Source: Nocardioides baekrokdamisoli
GTDB lineage: Bacteria; Actinomycetota; Actinomycetes; Propionibacteriales; Nocardioidaceae
NCBI RefSeq assembly: GCF_003945325.1
Contig: NZ_AP019307.1
Span: 434,001-498,000 of the forward strand
DNA length: 64,000 nucleotides
Direction of reading: 5' to 3'
Made by a program: the position numbers and the translations under genes. Positions 16,421 to 25,640 of this stretch are shown here, piece after piece. Position 1 is the stretch's first letter; each line of letters opens with the position of its first letter. The notes beneath the pieces were generated by a model, which was not told where the DNA came from, ran no database searches, and saw only the letters and a list, made by a program, of their open reading frames with translations.

Positions 16421-17082
16421 CCCTGCCTCCGTTCAGCGGTCAAGGTCGTCGTGTATCCCGTGGAGTTGTGCACGGCCTCGCTCAGATTCCGCACCACCAG
16501 CGTGATCGACACCGTGGCTGGTGGCGTCTGGGTGTTGCAGGTGGCAGGGGAGCAGGCCACGGTCGGGACCTGCGTCAGGTAGTGCGCCAGGATGTTGGTC
16601 TGCACGGTCGACCCGTTGCAGCGAGTACGCCACAGCTCGGTCTGGACCCCGGACGTCACGGTGAAGTAGACCGAAGCGTTGTTGGTGGTGGTCCAGGTAG
16701 CGGTGCTGTCCGTCGTACTCGCGCTCTTGTAGTCGTTCCACGCGAAGCCCACCACCATGTTCGCGATGGAGGTGCAACCGCTCGGCACGCCGCTGGGGAC
16801 CGTGTCCCCCGGCTTCCACACCGACCCGCCGGTGCCGTAGGACACCGACCCTCCGCTGGGCGTCCCATGCGTTCCGAGACTGCTGACGTCCTGCTGCCAA
16901 TACGCCGACACGAACTGCTGGTCGGTCGACTCACTCATCCGTGCCCGGGTCTCGTTCGCATTGCGCAGATAGGCGAAGAGTGTCCCGACGATCGCCACAA
17001 TGATGATCCCGAGGATGGCGATCGTCATCAGGAGTTCGATCAGCGTGAACCCCTCGTCGTCGGCACCACGACGGGTCAGCAT
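16417..17082 (-). CDS. type IV minor prepilin (PilW-like)
   Basis: This 221-residue prepilin has the processing site DDEG/FTLIELLM and the conserved Glu at position 5 of the mature form. A single helix and a Ser/Thr-rich globular domain with a few cysteines follow. I chose the ATG at 17082 because it lies within the stop region of the upstream gene (7-base overlap) and gives a short, basic leader (MLTRRGADDEG); an earlier in-frame start adds 11 residues. It probably sits at the pilus tip or helps initiate assembly. Confidence 0.88.
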   Translation of the reverse strand: MLTRRGADDEGFTLIELLMTIAILGIIIVAIVGTLFAYLRNANETRARMSESTDQQFVSAYWQQDVSSLGTHGTPSGGSVSYGTGGSVWKPGDTVPSGVPSGCTSIANMVVGFAWNDYKSASTTDSTATWTTTNNASVYFTVTSGVQTELWRTRCNGSTVQTNILAHYLTQVPTVACSPATCNTQTPPATVSITLVVRNLSEAVHNSTGYTTTLTAERRQG

Positions 17083-17564
17083 TTGCTTGCGGCACTGTAG
17101 GGGCCGGTGTTGCACGGCTTGCGCAGCACGACGGTCAACTTCTCATTGGCCTGATGAACGCCGGTGCCCGTACTGGTCACGGTCAGTACGACGAGCTGGA
17201 CGCCAGTGTCCGTCGCGGCGCTGCAGGTACTGGTCCAGCCGCTGCCGTTCCAGATCTTTGCGGCTGTGGAGGTGGCGGTGAACCCGGTCGGGAGTACGGA
17301 CTTGACGCTCGCTGTCAGATACTGCGTTGCGGACGCGCACGTCTTGTAGGTGCCGGACGTGTTCAACGTGTTCTGGATCTTCTCGGCCAGCGTTCGCACG
17401 TACGCGTCACTGGTGGCCTGATTGCGCCCCAGGACCGAGGCTTTGATGCTGAATTCGAAGCCACCAAGAATCGCGATCGCGCCGATGCCGATGATCACGA
17501 CCGCCACGAGCAATTCGATCAGGGTCTCGCCGTGATCGTCGGTAGGGCGCACATGCCGCGCCAT
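17076..17564 (-). CDS. type IV minor prepilin (PilV-like)
   Basis: This 162-residue prepilin has the leader ending DDHG and a mature start ETLIELLV. Glu at position 5 is conserved, but the usual Phe at position 1 is replaced by Glu, so processing or methylation may be less efficient. One N-terminal helix is followed by a small domain with two Cys pairs. The ATG at 17564 overlaps the pilC stop (TGATG); a GTG one codon earlier is also possible. Confidence 0.85.
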   Translation of the reverse strand: MARHVRPTDDHGETLIELLVAVVIIGIGAIAILGGFEFSIKASVLGRNQATSDAYVRTLAEKIQNTLNTSGTYKTCASATQYLTASVKSVLPTGFTATSTAAKIWNGSGWTSTCSAATDTGVQLVVLTVTSTGTGVHQANEKLTVVLRKPCNTGPYSAASKC

Positions 17565-18769
17565 CACACCTTCACCTGATTGAAGACCCCGTACATCGCG
17601 GAGACGAGGGCAACGGCGACGAAGCCGACGATCAGACCCATGAAGATGATCACCGCAGGCTCGAAGAGCGACGTCAGACGCTTGATCTTGTAGTCGAGCT
17701 CGACCTCGTAGTACTCGGCGGTCACCTCGAGCTGTGTATCGAGGGATCCCGTCTCCTCGCCGACACGCAACATCTGAGTGGCCGTGCCGGGGAAGAGTTT
17801 CGTCCGCGCGAGCGGAGTTGCGAGGCCTTGGCCCTCCAACATCGCTTCGCTGACACCATCCAGACCGCGGATGTACACCAGGTTGCGCAGCGAATCAGTG
17901 GCGACCCGGAGGGCCTCCGGCAGGTTGACTCCGGCGCCCACCATCGACGCCAGCACCCGGCAGAAGCGTTCGACAAGGGCGTACTGAATGGTGTCACCCA
18001 CGATCGGCACACTGAGCCAGAACTTGTCGCGGTGATAGCGAGTCTTGTCGAACCGCCCGATGAGGATGTAGCCGACAACAATCAGCACAGCACCACCCAC
18101 GACCGCCGGCCACCAGGCACTGATGAAGTCGGTGAACCACAGGAGCATGCGGGTCGGCAGCGGCAACTTCGCATCGAGGCTCGCGAAGAAGGACTTGAAC
18201 TTGGGGAGCACGTAGATCGCGAGCACCAACACCGTGACCACCGACATGGCGGCGATCACCGCCGGATAGATCGATGCGGCCTTGATCTTCCGACGCGCTT
18301 CCAGATCCCGTTCCAGATAGATCGCCAGTCTCTTGAGCACGGTGTCGAGTTCACCTGTCAGCTCGGCGGAGCGGACGATGCCACGGTAGAAGGGAGGGAA
18401 GGCCTTGGGATGGGCGTCAAGGCAGTCAGCGAATCGCTCACCGGTACGCAGCCCCTCCTCGATCTCGGCCATCATCCGCCGCACGGAGGAGTTGTCGGTC
18501 TCGGCACCGATCGTCTTGACGGCGTCCAGGATCGGCAGACCGGCATTGAGGAATGCCGCCATCTGCCGCGACAGATGCATCACATCGGCCAACTTGATCC
18601 GCGGTCCCGAGATCTCGTACTGCAGGATGTTCTTCTTCTCGGTCACCTGCAGATCGCGCAGACCTTGGTCGTAGAGCGCCAGTTGCACGTCGCTGAGGGT
18701 CGACCCTCGTTGGGTTCCCTGGACCTGATCGCCCTCGACGGTCACGCCGGCATATGCGAATTTCGTCAT
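17564..18769 (-). CDS. pilC: type IV pilus inner-membrane platform protein
   Basis: This 401-residue member of the GspF/PilC family is the membrane platform on which the PilB and PilT ATPases act. Two repeated cytoplasmic helical domains (about 65-190 and 270-395) are separated by hydrophobic segments near 170-240, and a last membrane helix ends the protein. The motifs LSRQMAAFLNAGLPI and RVGEETGSLD are characteristic. It starts three bases after the pilB stop and overlaps the next pilin gene. Confidence 0.94.
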   Translation of the reverse strand: MTKFAYAGVTVEGDQVQGTQRGSTLSDVQLALYDQGLRDLQVTEKKNILQYEISGPRIKLADVMHLSRQMAAFLNAGLPILDAVKTIGAETDNSSVRRMMAEIEEGLRTGERFADCLDAHPKAFPPFYRGIVRSAELTGELDTVLKRLAIYLERDLEARRKIKAASIYPAVIAAMSVVTVLVLAIYVLPKFKSFFASLDAKLPLPTRMLLWFTDFISAWWPAVVGGAVLIVVGYILIGRFDKTRYHRDKFWLSVPIVGDTIQYALVERFCRVLASMVGAGVNLPEALRVATDSLRNLVYIRGLDGVSEAMLEGQGLATPLARTKLFPGTATQMLRVGEETGSLDTQLEVTAEYYEVELDYKIKRLTSLFEPAVIIFMGLIVGFVAVALVSAMYGVFNQVKV

Positions 18770-18772
18770 GCT

Positions 18773-20503
18773 TTACACCGCCACCATGTAGATCGTCCGC
18801 ATCACTTCTGCCGCCGTGGTGACTCCGCTCTCCACGAGCCGAATCGCTTGCTCCTGCAGGGTCCGCATCCCTTCCGCTCGAGCCACTTCACGCATCTTGT
18901 CGTGGGGAGCGCGGTCAAGAATGAGATCGCGGATCGGCTGGCTGACGGGAAGCAACTCGTAGACGCCGACACGGTCCATGTAGCCCGTGTGCGCACAGAA
19001 GTTGCAGCCGGTCCCCCGTTCGAACCCACGTGCCGGCTCCCGACCCCCGAACGACTCGAGGAACGTCATCTCCTCAGGCGTCGGCGTGTACGACTCCAGG
19101 CACGACCGGCACGAGCGCCGCATCAATCGCTGGGCGACCACCGCGGTCACGGACGACGCGATCAGGAATGGCTCGATCCCCATGTCGAGCAGCCGGTGCA
19201 CCGCAGAGACAGCCTCGGTCGCGTGCAGTGAGGAGAGAACGAAGTGCCCTGTCAACGCTGACTGCACAGCGATCCGCGCGGTCTCCACATCGCGGACCTC
19301 GCCGACGAGGATGACGTCCGGGTCCTGGCGCAGGATGCTGCGGAGCCCGTTCGCGAAGGTGACCCCCGCCTGTTCATTGATCTGAATCTGATTGATCGAG
19401 TCGAAGGTGTATTCCACCGGATCCTCGATCGTCATGAGGTTGCGTTCCGGGCTGTTCAGCTCGCCCAGCGACGCGTACAGCGTTGTGGTCTTGCCCGCCC
19501 CGGTCGGGCCCGCGCAGATCACCATGCCGTACGGGGAATGCAGCAGCATCCGGAATCGATCCGCCATGTCCCCGGGCATACCGAGCTTGGGCAGGTCGTA
19601 CAGCGGGCGACTCTTGTCCAGGACCCGCATCACGACCTTCTCGCCGCCCACCACCGGGGCGGCCGAGACTCGGATGTCGACCTCCCGGCCCTCGATCGTG
19701 GTCGAGATCTGACCGTCCTGCGGCCGACGCCGTTCGACGATGTTCATGTTCGCCAGGATCTTGACCCGACTGACCAATCCGGGACCGATCGAGGTAGGCA
19801 GGTCGAGGATGTCGGACAGAGCGCCGTCGATCCGATAACGAACCCGAACCCGTTCACCCGACGGCTCGATGTGAATGTCCGAGGCTCGATCGCGCAGCGC
19901 CTGGGTGATGATCGACTGCACGACCTTGACGACTGGCGCGTCCTCGTTGACCTCAAGGTTCTGCATCCGCGCGGTCTCGCGGCGCAGAGCATCCGCCACC
20001 TCGAACTCGTGGACCTGACTGTTGACCTCCTGGGTCGCTCGGTACGAGATGTCGAGTGCGTATTCCAGGTCGCGCTGGGTACCCACGACCGCCGTCACCG
20101 GTCGACCGACGGCCTCCGAAATCATCGCGATGTGCTCGGGGGCTGGGTCGACGACGGCGACCACGACACCGTCGTCCTTGAGGAACAAGGGGACGGCCCG
20201 CAGCGTGCGGGCTCGACGGACCGTCAGGAGAGCGGTGGCATCCGGCTCAGGCGAGATCGTTCGAAAGTCTTGCCTGCTGGCGTCGAATTCCTTCGCCAGA
20301 ACAGCCGCCAACGACTCCTCATCGACCGCATGACGAGCCACGAGCCTCTCGTCGAGCGGCTTGGCGCTCTCGATCAGCAGTTCCTGCTCGAGCAGTTCGG
20401 ACGAGATCAGGCCCTGACGGACCAGCAGGTCACCGAGGCGTCGATCGGCCTCGGCCGCCTCGTTGGTGACCGGAGTGGGGTCGCTCCTGCGACGTTTGAA
20501 CAT
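18773..20503 (-). CDS. pilB: type IV pilus extension ATPase
   Basis: This 576-residue hexameric ATPase powers pilus extension. Residues 22-75 match the MshEN/T2SSE_N fold (RLGDLLVRQG and the LLEQEL helix, then a second copy-like segment), a domain known to bind c-di-GMP in related proteins. Walker A is GPTGAGKT at 332-339. The Asp and His boxes follow (TIEDPVEY, DPDVILVGEVRD, SSLHATEA). A four-cysteine zinc site is CRSC at 465-468 and CNFC at 500-503. Two GGDEF-type proteins lie 2 kb upstream, so c-di-GMP control is plausible. Confidence 0.96.
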   Translation of the reverse strand: MFKRRRSDPTPVTNEAAEADRRLGDLLVRQGLISSELLEQELLIESAKPLDERLVARHAVDEESLAAVLAKEFDASRQDFRTISPEPDATALLTVRRARTLRAVPLFLKDDGVVVAVVDPAPEHIAMISEAVGRPVTAVVGTQRDLEYALDISYRATQEVNSQVHEFEVADALRRETARMQNLEVNEDAPVVKVVQSIITQALRDRASDIHIEPSGERVRVRYRIDGALSDILDLPTSIGPGLVSRVKILANMNIVERRRPQDGQISTTIEGREVDIRVSAAPVVGGEKVVMRVLDKSRPLYDLPKLGMPGDMADRFRMLLHSPYGMVICAGPTGAGKTTTLYASLGELNSPERNLMTIEDPVEYTFDSINQIQINEQAGVTFANGLRSILRQDPDVILVGEVRDVETARIAVQSALTGHFVLSSLHATEAVSAVHRLLDMGIEPFLIASSVTAVVAQRLMRRSCRSCLESYTPTPEEMTFLESFGGREPARGFERGTGCNFCAHTGYMDRVGVYELLPVSQPIRDLILDRAPHDKMREVARAEGMRTLQEQAIRLVESGVTTAAEVMRTIYMVAV

Positions 20504-20511
20504 GTGTGGAC

Positions 20512-21615
20512 TCAGCCCATCACGCTCGCAAGGAACGACCGCGCCGAGGACTCAAGATCCTTCGGGTAGAGGCTCCGAGCCGCTGCGTCCTCGGGCGAGA
20601 TCTTTCCAGCTTGGAGCAGCACCGACAGCGACTGCTCCAACGTCACCATTCCGTCCTGACCGCCGGTCAGGACACAGTTCCGCAACTGATGCGTCTTGCC
20701 CTCCTTGATCAGGTTCCTGACCGGAGCAGTCGCGACCAGGACCTCGTACGCAGCTACCAGGCCTGCGCCGATCTGCGGGATCAGGCGCTGGTAGACCACG
20801 CCTGACAACGCGGCCGCCAACTGCACTCGAACCTGGTCCTGCTGCTCAGCGGGAAACACGTCGATCATGCGGGCCACCGATTGAGCGGTGTCGTTCGTGT
20901 GCAACGTCGCGAACACCAGGTGTCCGGTCTCGGCCGCCGTCAGGGCGAACTGGATCGACTCGGGGTCCCGCATCTCCCCGACCAGCAAGACGTCGGGGTC
21001 CTCACGCAGGACCGAGCGCAATGCGTTGTGGAACGACTCGGTGTCAATACCGACCTCGCGCTGATTGACCGCCGCCTTCTTGTGATCGTGGACGTACTCG
21101 ATCGGGTCCTCGATCGTGACGATGTGGCACCCGCGGTTCTGGTTGATCAGATCGATCAGCGAAGCAAGCGTGGTCGACTTGCCGGAACCTGTCGGACCGG
21201 TGACGAGGATGAGACCCTGATGTCTGAGGGCAAGGTTCCGGATGACTTGCGGGATGCCGAGTTCGTCGGGGGTCGGGATCGCCCGAGGAATCATCCGCAG
21301 AGCCAGGGCAGCGGCGCTGCGCTGCATGAAGGCGTTCCCCCGGATCCGAGCCTGATCGCGCCATGAGAACGAGAAGTCGTACTCGTACGCCCCTGCCCAC
21401 ACCTGCTTCTGCTCGTCGCTGAGGACCTCCTCGATGAGCGTCTCTGTGTCGCGGACCGTCAGCGCACTCGCGTCGGGGATCGGCACCAACTCGCCGCGTA
21501 CACGCAGCATCGGCGGCAGGCCGACAGTCAGATGTAGGTCCGTACCCCCTTGGTTCCATAGCGATTCCAGAAGGGAGTCGATCCGGCTCCCGATGGAGCG
21601 CGGCGTTTCGTGCAT
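20512..21615 (-). CDS. pilT: type IV pilus retraction ATPase
   Basis: This 367-residue ATPase drives pilus retraction and twitching. It has Walker A GPTGSGKS (140-147), TIEDPIEYVH, the Walker B region DPDVLLVGEMRD, TLHTNDTAQ and the PilT C-terminal signature VRNLIKEGK (cf. AIRNLIRE). The ATG at 21615 was preferred over an in-frame start at 21672 because GGAAGG lies 8 bases upstream and family proteins begin here. It lies eight bases before pilB in the same operon. An intact PilT means the pili should be retractable. Confidence 0.96.
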   Translation of the reverse strand: MHETPRSIGSRIDSLLESLWNQGGTDLHLTVGLPPMLRVRGELVPIPDASALTVRDTETLIEEVLSDEQKQVWAGAYEYDFSFSWRDQARIRGNAFMQRSAAALALRMIPRAIPTPDELGIPQVIRNLALRHQGLILVTGPTGSGKSTTLASLIDLINQNRGCHIVTIEDPIEYVHDHKKAAVNQREVGIDTESFHNALRSVLREDPDVLLVGEMRDPESIQFALTAAETGHLVFATLHTNDTAQSVARMIDVFPAEQQDQVRVQLAAALSGVVYQRLIPQIGAGLVAAYEVLVATAPVRNLIKEGKTHQLRNCVLTGGQDGMVTLEQSLSVLLQAGKISPEDAAARSLYPKDLESSARSFLASVMG

Positions 21616-21693
21616 GGTGTCTGCCTTCCAGGGAGAGATCTGAATCAGAGACGCGAGAGGGCCATTCGTCACGACCCCTCGCGTCGACAGACG

Positions 21694-22041
21694 TCAGTTG
21701 GAGATCGTCGAGCACACGGGAGTCGAAGTGACCGCACCGGTGGTGCTGTTGTAGTTGACGGTGTATCCGTTGGTGGTGACCGGCGCCGAGTGCAGGAAGC
21801 CGGCAGTCACCAAGGCAGGAATGTCAGCCGCATACCCCTGGTTCTGCGCGTAGTACGCCTCGGACGCGGTGGTCACGGTCTCGACGTCAGACTTGCAGGC
21901 AGCCGCGTGGCCGGTCTTGGTGATCCCGGAGACCGACAACACGACGATCGCGGCAAGGATGCCGAGGATCACGATGACGATGAGAAGTTCGATGAGGGTG
22001 AAGCCGGCGTCGGCGGTGCGACGAAGAGCGGAGCGGCGCAT
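21694..22041 (-). CDS. pilA: type IV major pilin
   Basis: This 115-residue prepilin is the likely main pilus subunit. The leader MRRSALRRTADAG is cleaved before FTLIELL, with Glu at position 5, followed by the hydrophobic helix IVIVILGILAAIVVLSV. The short globular part has two cysteines (AACKSD and PVCSTISN at the very end) that probably form the usual C-terminal disulfide loop. The ATG at 22041 was chosen over a GTG 15 bases upstream because AAGGA lies 7 bases before it. It is the first gene of the pilus operon and is about the size expected for monoderm pilins. Confidence 0.93.
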   Translation of the reverse strand: MRRSALRRTADAGFTLIELLIVIVILGILAAIVVLSVSGITKTGHAAACKSDVETVTTASEAYYAQNQGYAADIPALVTAGFLHSAPVTTNGYTVNYNSTTGAVTSTPVCSTISN

Positions 22042-22302
22042 GGGAAGTTCCTTCACTATTTGTGTGGAGCAGGTCCCGAGCCGCTGCGATGTCCGACGAG
22101 AGACTCACAAGGAGTGTCTGAGGCAGAGGGTGCCGAGCCACTCCGCCGCCTGAGCCGCTCCTGAGGAACGAATCTGGTCTTATTCGGAGTTAACACCGGG
22201 GGCAGGTCGCTTTGTACGAGTTTTGACTCCCCCGAAGAGGGGATCCAGCGCGATCTGCTCGCGTCGGTCGTCTGACAGTGCCGGACCCAGCGACGCCGTT
22301 GG
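22042..22302. promoter_or_regulatory. pilA upstream region
   Basis: This gap of about 260 bases between the GGDEF gene stop and the pilA start should hold the pilus operon promoter. The stretch around 22165-22230 is AT-rich relative to its surroundings. A short hairpin (CCCCCGAAGAGGGG) sits near 22229-22242. I see no clear -10/-35 pair and no riboswitch fold. Confidence 0.4.
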
Positions 22303-23256
22303 TCACCGACCGTGCGGTCGGAACCTCTTGCCCTCGTACATGGCCGCGTCCGCGGCCTGCTCCAGGGCGGCGTACGCAAGCTTGCCGCTGGCGACGCCGA
22401 TGGACGCCGAGACCGTCGCATCGATCGTCTCGAGCCGGATGCCGGCCAGCGCATTCCGGACGCGGCGCAGGGTGAAGGCAGGGTCCTCGGTCGACCCGGT
22501 CAGGAGTGCGGCGAACTCGTCACCGCCCAGGCGCCCGACCAATCCACCCTGACCAACCGCAGCCACCAACTCGTTTGCGATCGCCACGATCGCCTCGTCT
22601 CCTACGGCATGTCCCCAGGTGTCGTTGATGATCTTGAGTCCGTCGAGGTCCGCCACGACCAGCAGCGCATCAGGCCACTGCACCAGCATCGTCTCGGCCC
22701 GCTCGCGGAAGTTGGTGCTGTTGAGCACGTGCGTCAACGCATCCATCGAGGCCATCTCTCGGAGGGATTCCTCCATCTCCTTGACGGCCGTGATGTCGCG
22801 AATGATCACCAGGGTGAGGTCCGGTCCGACCTCCTGGTGGCTGAACTCGACCCACCGCCGGGTCCCGTCCTTGCGGGTCAACCGGTTCTCATACAACCCG
22901 TGCAGGCGAGCGACCCCGTCCATCTCGACCCGCAGTCGTACCCCTTCGGGGTCCACCAGACGCAGGGTCACGGAGGTCTGGCCCAGCAGCTCCGAGCGGG
23001 AGTAGCCCGTGAGGTCGCAGTACAGGTCACTGACCTCGTAATAGACGCCGGTCGTCGTGTGACAGAGCACCACACTGTCGGCGGTGTGGCGGAAGATCGC
23101 CTCGAACATCGCGCGGTACGTGGCGCCGTCGATGTCGACAGGCGCGGCCGCGAGGTCGGCGTCTCCGCCGCGTACGCGCAGGGCCCGCTCCTCCCACGAC
23201 AACGCCACGGTCCACCTCCACGATTGACGAACGGGACCAGCATGGCCGAACCCCAT
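22303..23256 (-). CDS. PAS-GGDEF diguanylate cyclase
   Basis: This 317-residue protein should make c-di-GMP from GTP. A PAS sensor domain occupies about residues 35-150 (HTADSVVLCHTTTGVYYEV, then a typical RRWVEFS and DITAVKEMEE end). The GGDEF domain follows, with the intact active site GRLGGDEF. The inhibitory RxxD site five residues before GGDEF is absent (GQGG instead), so product inhibition may be weak. The ATG at 23256 was chosen because AAGGAGGAGG lies about 9 bases upstream. It is divergent from a second c-di-GMP enzyme 93 bases away and ends 260 bases before pilA. Confidence 0.92.
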   Translation of the reverse strand: MGFGHAGPVRQSWRWTVALSWEERALRVRGGDADLAAAPVDIDGATYRAMFEAIFRHTADSVVLCHTTTGVYYEVSDLYCDLTGYSRSELLGQTSVTLRLVDPEGVRLRVEMDGVARLHGLYENRLTRKDGTRRWVEFSHQEVGPDLTLVIIRDITAVKEMEESLREMASMDALTHVLNSTNFRERAETMLVQWPDALLVVADLDGLKIINDTWGHAVGDEAIVAIANELVAAVGQGGLVGRLGGDEFAALLTGSTEDPAFTLRRVRNALAGIRLETIDATVSASIGVASGKLAYAALEQAADAAMYEGKRFRPHGR

Positions 23257-23349
23257 GCACCCCGCCTCCTCCTTACGGATATCCGCGCCCACCCGAATTC
23301 GGACGAAAGGTTGATGACCCGCGCCACAGGATGAGGCCATGATGGGCCA

Positions 23350-25434
23350 GTGACGGACCGAGCCCCCACATCAGTCGAGGCACTCGAGCAGCTCCAACTG
23401 GTGATGGAGGCTGCTCCCAACGCCATGCTGGTGGCCAACTCCCGCGGCGAGATCGTGGTGGCCAACGCCGAAGCATGCCGTTCCTTCGGCTACACCTCCC
23501 ACGAGTTGCTCGTCCTGAAGGTCGACGACCTGGTGCCGGCCGCCAGCCGCGGTCACCACGCCGAGCTCCGGGACCGCTTTTTCGACGAACCGCAGCGCCG
23601 CGGGATGGGCGCCGGCCGCGATCTCCACGGTGTACGCAAGGACGGCAGCGCGATCCCGGTCGAGATCGGCCTGAACCCGATCCTGATCGCCGGCGAGACG
23701 CACGTACTTGCCTCCATCATCGACATCACCGAGCGGCTCTACGAGCAGACCGCTGCCGAGGACAGCCGCCGGGCGGCACTGGTACGCAGCATCCTGACGA
23801 CGCTCCCGATGTCGGTCATCGCGACCGACCAGGACGGCCTGATCCTGTCTGCGAACCCGGCGACGGAGAGGATGCTCGGCTACGGGCCGGGCGAGCTCGT
23901 CGGCCGCAACCTCAGTGAGGTCGACGGGATCGAGCGACGACGTTCGGTAAGCGGCACAGCGGCCGCCACGGACATCGCGCACCCTGCCGAACGCGTCTAT
24001 CGACGACGCGACGGCGAGACGCTGCCCGTGGACGAGGAGGTCGTGATCCTCCGCGATGAGCAGGGTGACGAACGCGGCTACCTCGCCGTTGCGTACGACA
24101 TCACGCAGCGCATCCAGAGTCGCGAACGGGTCCAGCACATGCTCCGGCACGACCCGCTCACCGACCTTCCCAACCGTCTGGAGCTGCTCAGCCAGCTCAA
24201 CCGGATCCTCGAGCAGGCCACGTACGACGGGACCCAGGCCGCCCTCCTCCTTCTCGACCTCGACCACTTCAAACGTGTCAATGACACCCTCGGCCACGAT
24301 GTCGGCGACGATCTTCTGCAACAGGTGGCCCAACGTCTGATGCGGTGGGTACGCGCCGACGACATCGTCGCGCGACTGGGCGGCGACGAGTTCGTGATCG
24401 TGTTGACCGGCCTGGCACCCGACGTAGATCTCTCCCTGCGACTGGCGAGCCTGCGGGGGTTACTGCTCGCGCCCATCACTGTGCGCGGGTACGAGATGGC
24501 GGTGACCGCCAGCGTCGGCGGCGCGACCTTCCCGATCGACGGTCGCTCGGCGGCGACCCTGCTGCGGCACGCGGACGCTGCGATGTACCGGGCGAAGGCT
24601 TCCGGACGCGACACGCTGCAATGGTTCGACGACTCGATGGTCGAGGAGTTCAACGAGAAACTGGAACTCTCCGGGGCGCTTCGCCAGGCACTGGGCGACG
24701 GAGAACTCTTCGTCGTCTACCAGCCACAGTACAGCCTGCACGACGGCTGCCTCACCGGGTTCGAGGCGCTCGCCCGCTGGAAGAGCCCCACCTTCGGTCT
24801 GGTCTCCCCCGACCGATTCATCCCGGTGGCCGAGGACAGTGGGCTGATCCTGACCCTGGGTGAATGGGTAGTCCGCCAGGCCAGCAAGGACATCGTCCGG
24901 CTGCAGCACCAACTCGGCATCCCGCTCCAGGTCGCGGTCAACATGTCTCCCCGCCAACTGCGCGGACGCAACTGGCTCGCCCAGATCCTCGCCGCCCTCA
25001 ACGACGCCGGCCTCCAGCCGTCCCAGCTCGCTCTGGAGATCACCGAAGGCATCCTGTTGGAGGACCAGCGTGACGTCATCGAGGCACTCAAGGCGCTGCG
25101 CGAGGAAGGCATCAAGGTCGTCGTCGACGACTTCGGCCGCGGCTATTCGAGCCTGGCGTACCTGACCCGGTTCCCGGTCGACAAGATCAAGATCGACCGG
25201 TTCTTCATCGAACCGATCGGCGTCGACCCCGATGCGGGCCCTGTCGTCGACGCGATCATCGCGATCGCGCATGCGCTGAACATGGAGGTCGTGGCCGAAG
25301 GCGTGGAGACCGCCGAGCAGGAGACGTACCTGCGTGAACACGGCTGCGATCAGGTCCAGGGATTCCGCTACAGCGAAGGCGTTTCGGCGGCAGAGGCAGC
25401 GGCCGCTCCGCTTCTCATGCCCCAACTGATCTGA
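23350..25434 (+). CDS. PAS-PAS-GGDEF-EAL c-di-GMP turnover protein
   Basis: This 694-residue cytoplasmic protein has two PAS domains (about 10-130 and 140-255). Next comes a GGDEF domain with ARLGGDEF near residue 343 and an RADD inhibitory-site motif just before it. The C-terminal EAL domain has EALARW (near 471), LEITE, DDFGRGYSSL, KIDRFF and AEGVET, the set needed for metal-dependent phosphodiesterase activity. Both catalytic halves look intact, so the net direction cannot be predicted. The start is a GTG at 23350. Its neighbours are a divergent diguanylate cyclase and the pilus operon, which argues for control of pili or surface behaviour. Confidence 0.94.
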   Translation: MTDRAPTSVEALEQLQLVMEAAPNAMLVANSRGEIVVANAEACRSFGYTSHELLVLKVDDLVPAASRGHHAELRDRFFDEPQRRGMGAGRDLHGVRKDGSAIPVEIGLNPILIAGETHVLASIIDITERLYEQTAAEDSRRAALVRSILTTLPMSVIATDQDGLILSANPATERMLGYGPGELVGRNLSEVDGIERRRSVSGTAAATDIAHPAERVYRRRDGETLPVDEEVVILRDEQGDERGYLAVAYDITQRIQSRERVQHMLRHDPLTDLPNRLELLSQLNRILEQATYDGTQAALLLLDLDHFKRVNDTLGHDVGDDLLQQVAQRLMRWVRADDIVARLGGDEFVIVLTGLAPDVDLSLRLASLRGLLLAPITVRGYEMAVTASVGGATFPIDGRSAATLLRHADAAMYRAKASGRDTLQWFDDSMVEEFNEKLELSGALRQALGDGELFVVYQPQYSLHDGCLTGFEALARWKSPTFGLVSPDRFIPVAEDSGLILTLGEWVVRQASKDIVRLQHQLGIPLQVAVNMSPRQLRGRNWLAQILAALNDAGLQPSQLALEITEGILLEDQRDVIEALKALREEGIKVVVDDFGRGYSSLAYLTRFPVDKIKIDRFFIEPIGVDPDAGPVVDAIIAIAHALNMEVVAEGVETAEQETYLREHGCDQVQGFRYSEGVSAAEAAAAPLLMPQLI

Positions 25435-25440
25435 CGTCGG

Positions 25441-25483
25441 AAAACAGAAATCGCCGGCCAGGAACAGTGTCCTGACCGGCGAT
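25441..25483 (-). terminator. intrinsic terminator after tRNA-Ala
   Basis: Arms 25450-25463 and 25470-25483 pair over 14 bp with one G-U. Read on the minus strand, the hairpin is followed by TTTCTGTTTT, so it ends transcription of the tRNA. On the plus strand it lies 15 bases after the GGDEF-EAL stop and may help terminate that gene too. Confidence 0.8.
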
Positions 25484-25491
25484 CTCGCCGG

Positions 25492-25564
25492 TGGAGGTGA
25501 GGGGACTCGAACCCCTGACCCCCTGCATGCCATGCAGGTGCGCTACCAGCTGCGCCACACCCCC
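25492..25564 (-). tRNA. tRNA-Ala, anticodon GGC
   Basis: This 73-nt cloverleaf has a 7-bp acceptor stem that includes the G3-U70 pair that identifies alanine tRNAs. The D arm has GCGC stems, and the anticodon stem CCTGC/GCAGG closes the loop ATGGCAT (anticodon GGC). The T arm is AGGGG-TTCGAGT-CCCCT. The discriminator base is A. The genome continues CCG, so the CCA end is not fully encoded. Confidence 0.96.
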
Positions 25565-25640
25565 GCTGGTGTTGTCCCGGAATGATCAGGCCCCGGGCAA
25601 CGAGAAGAAACCTTAGCGGAGCCCTCCCGTACCAGTGAAA

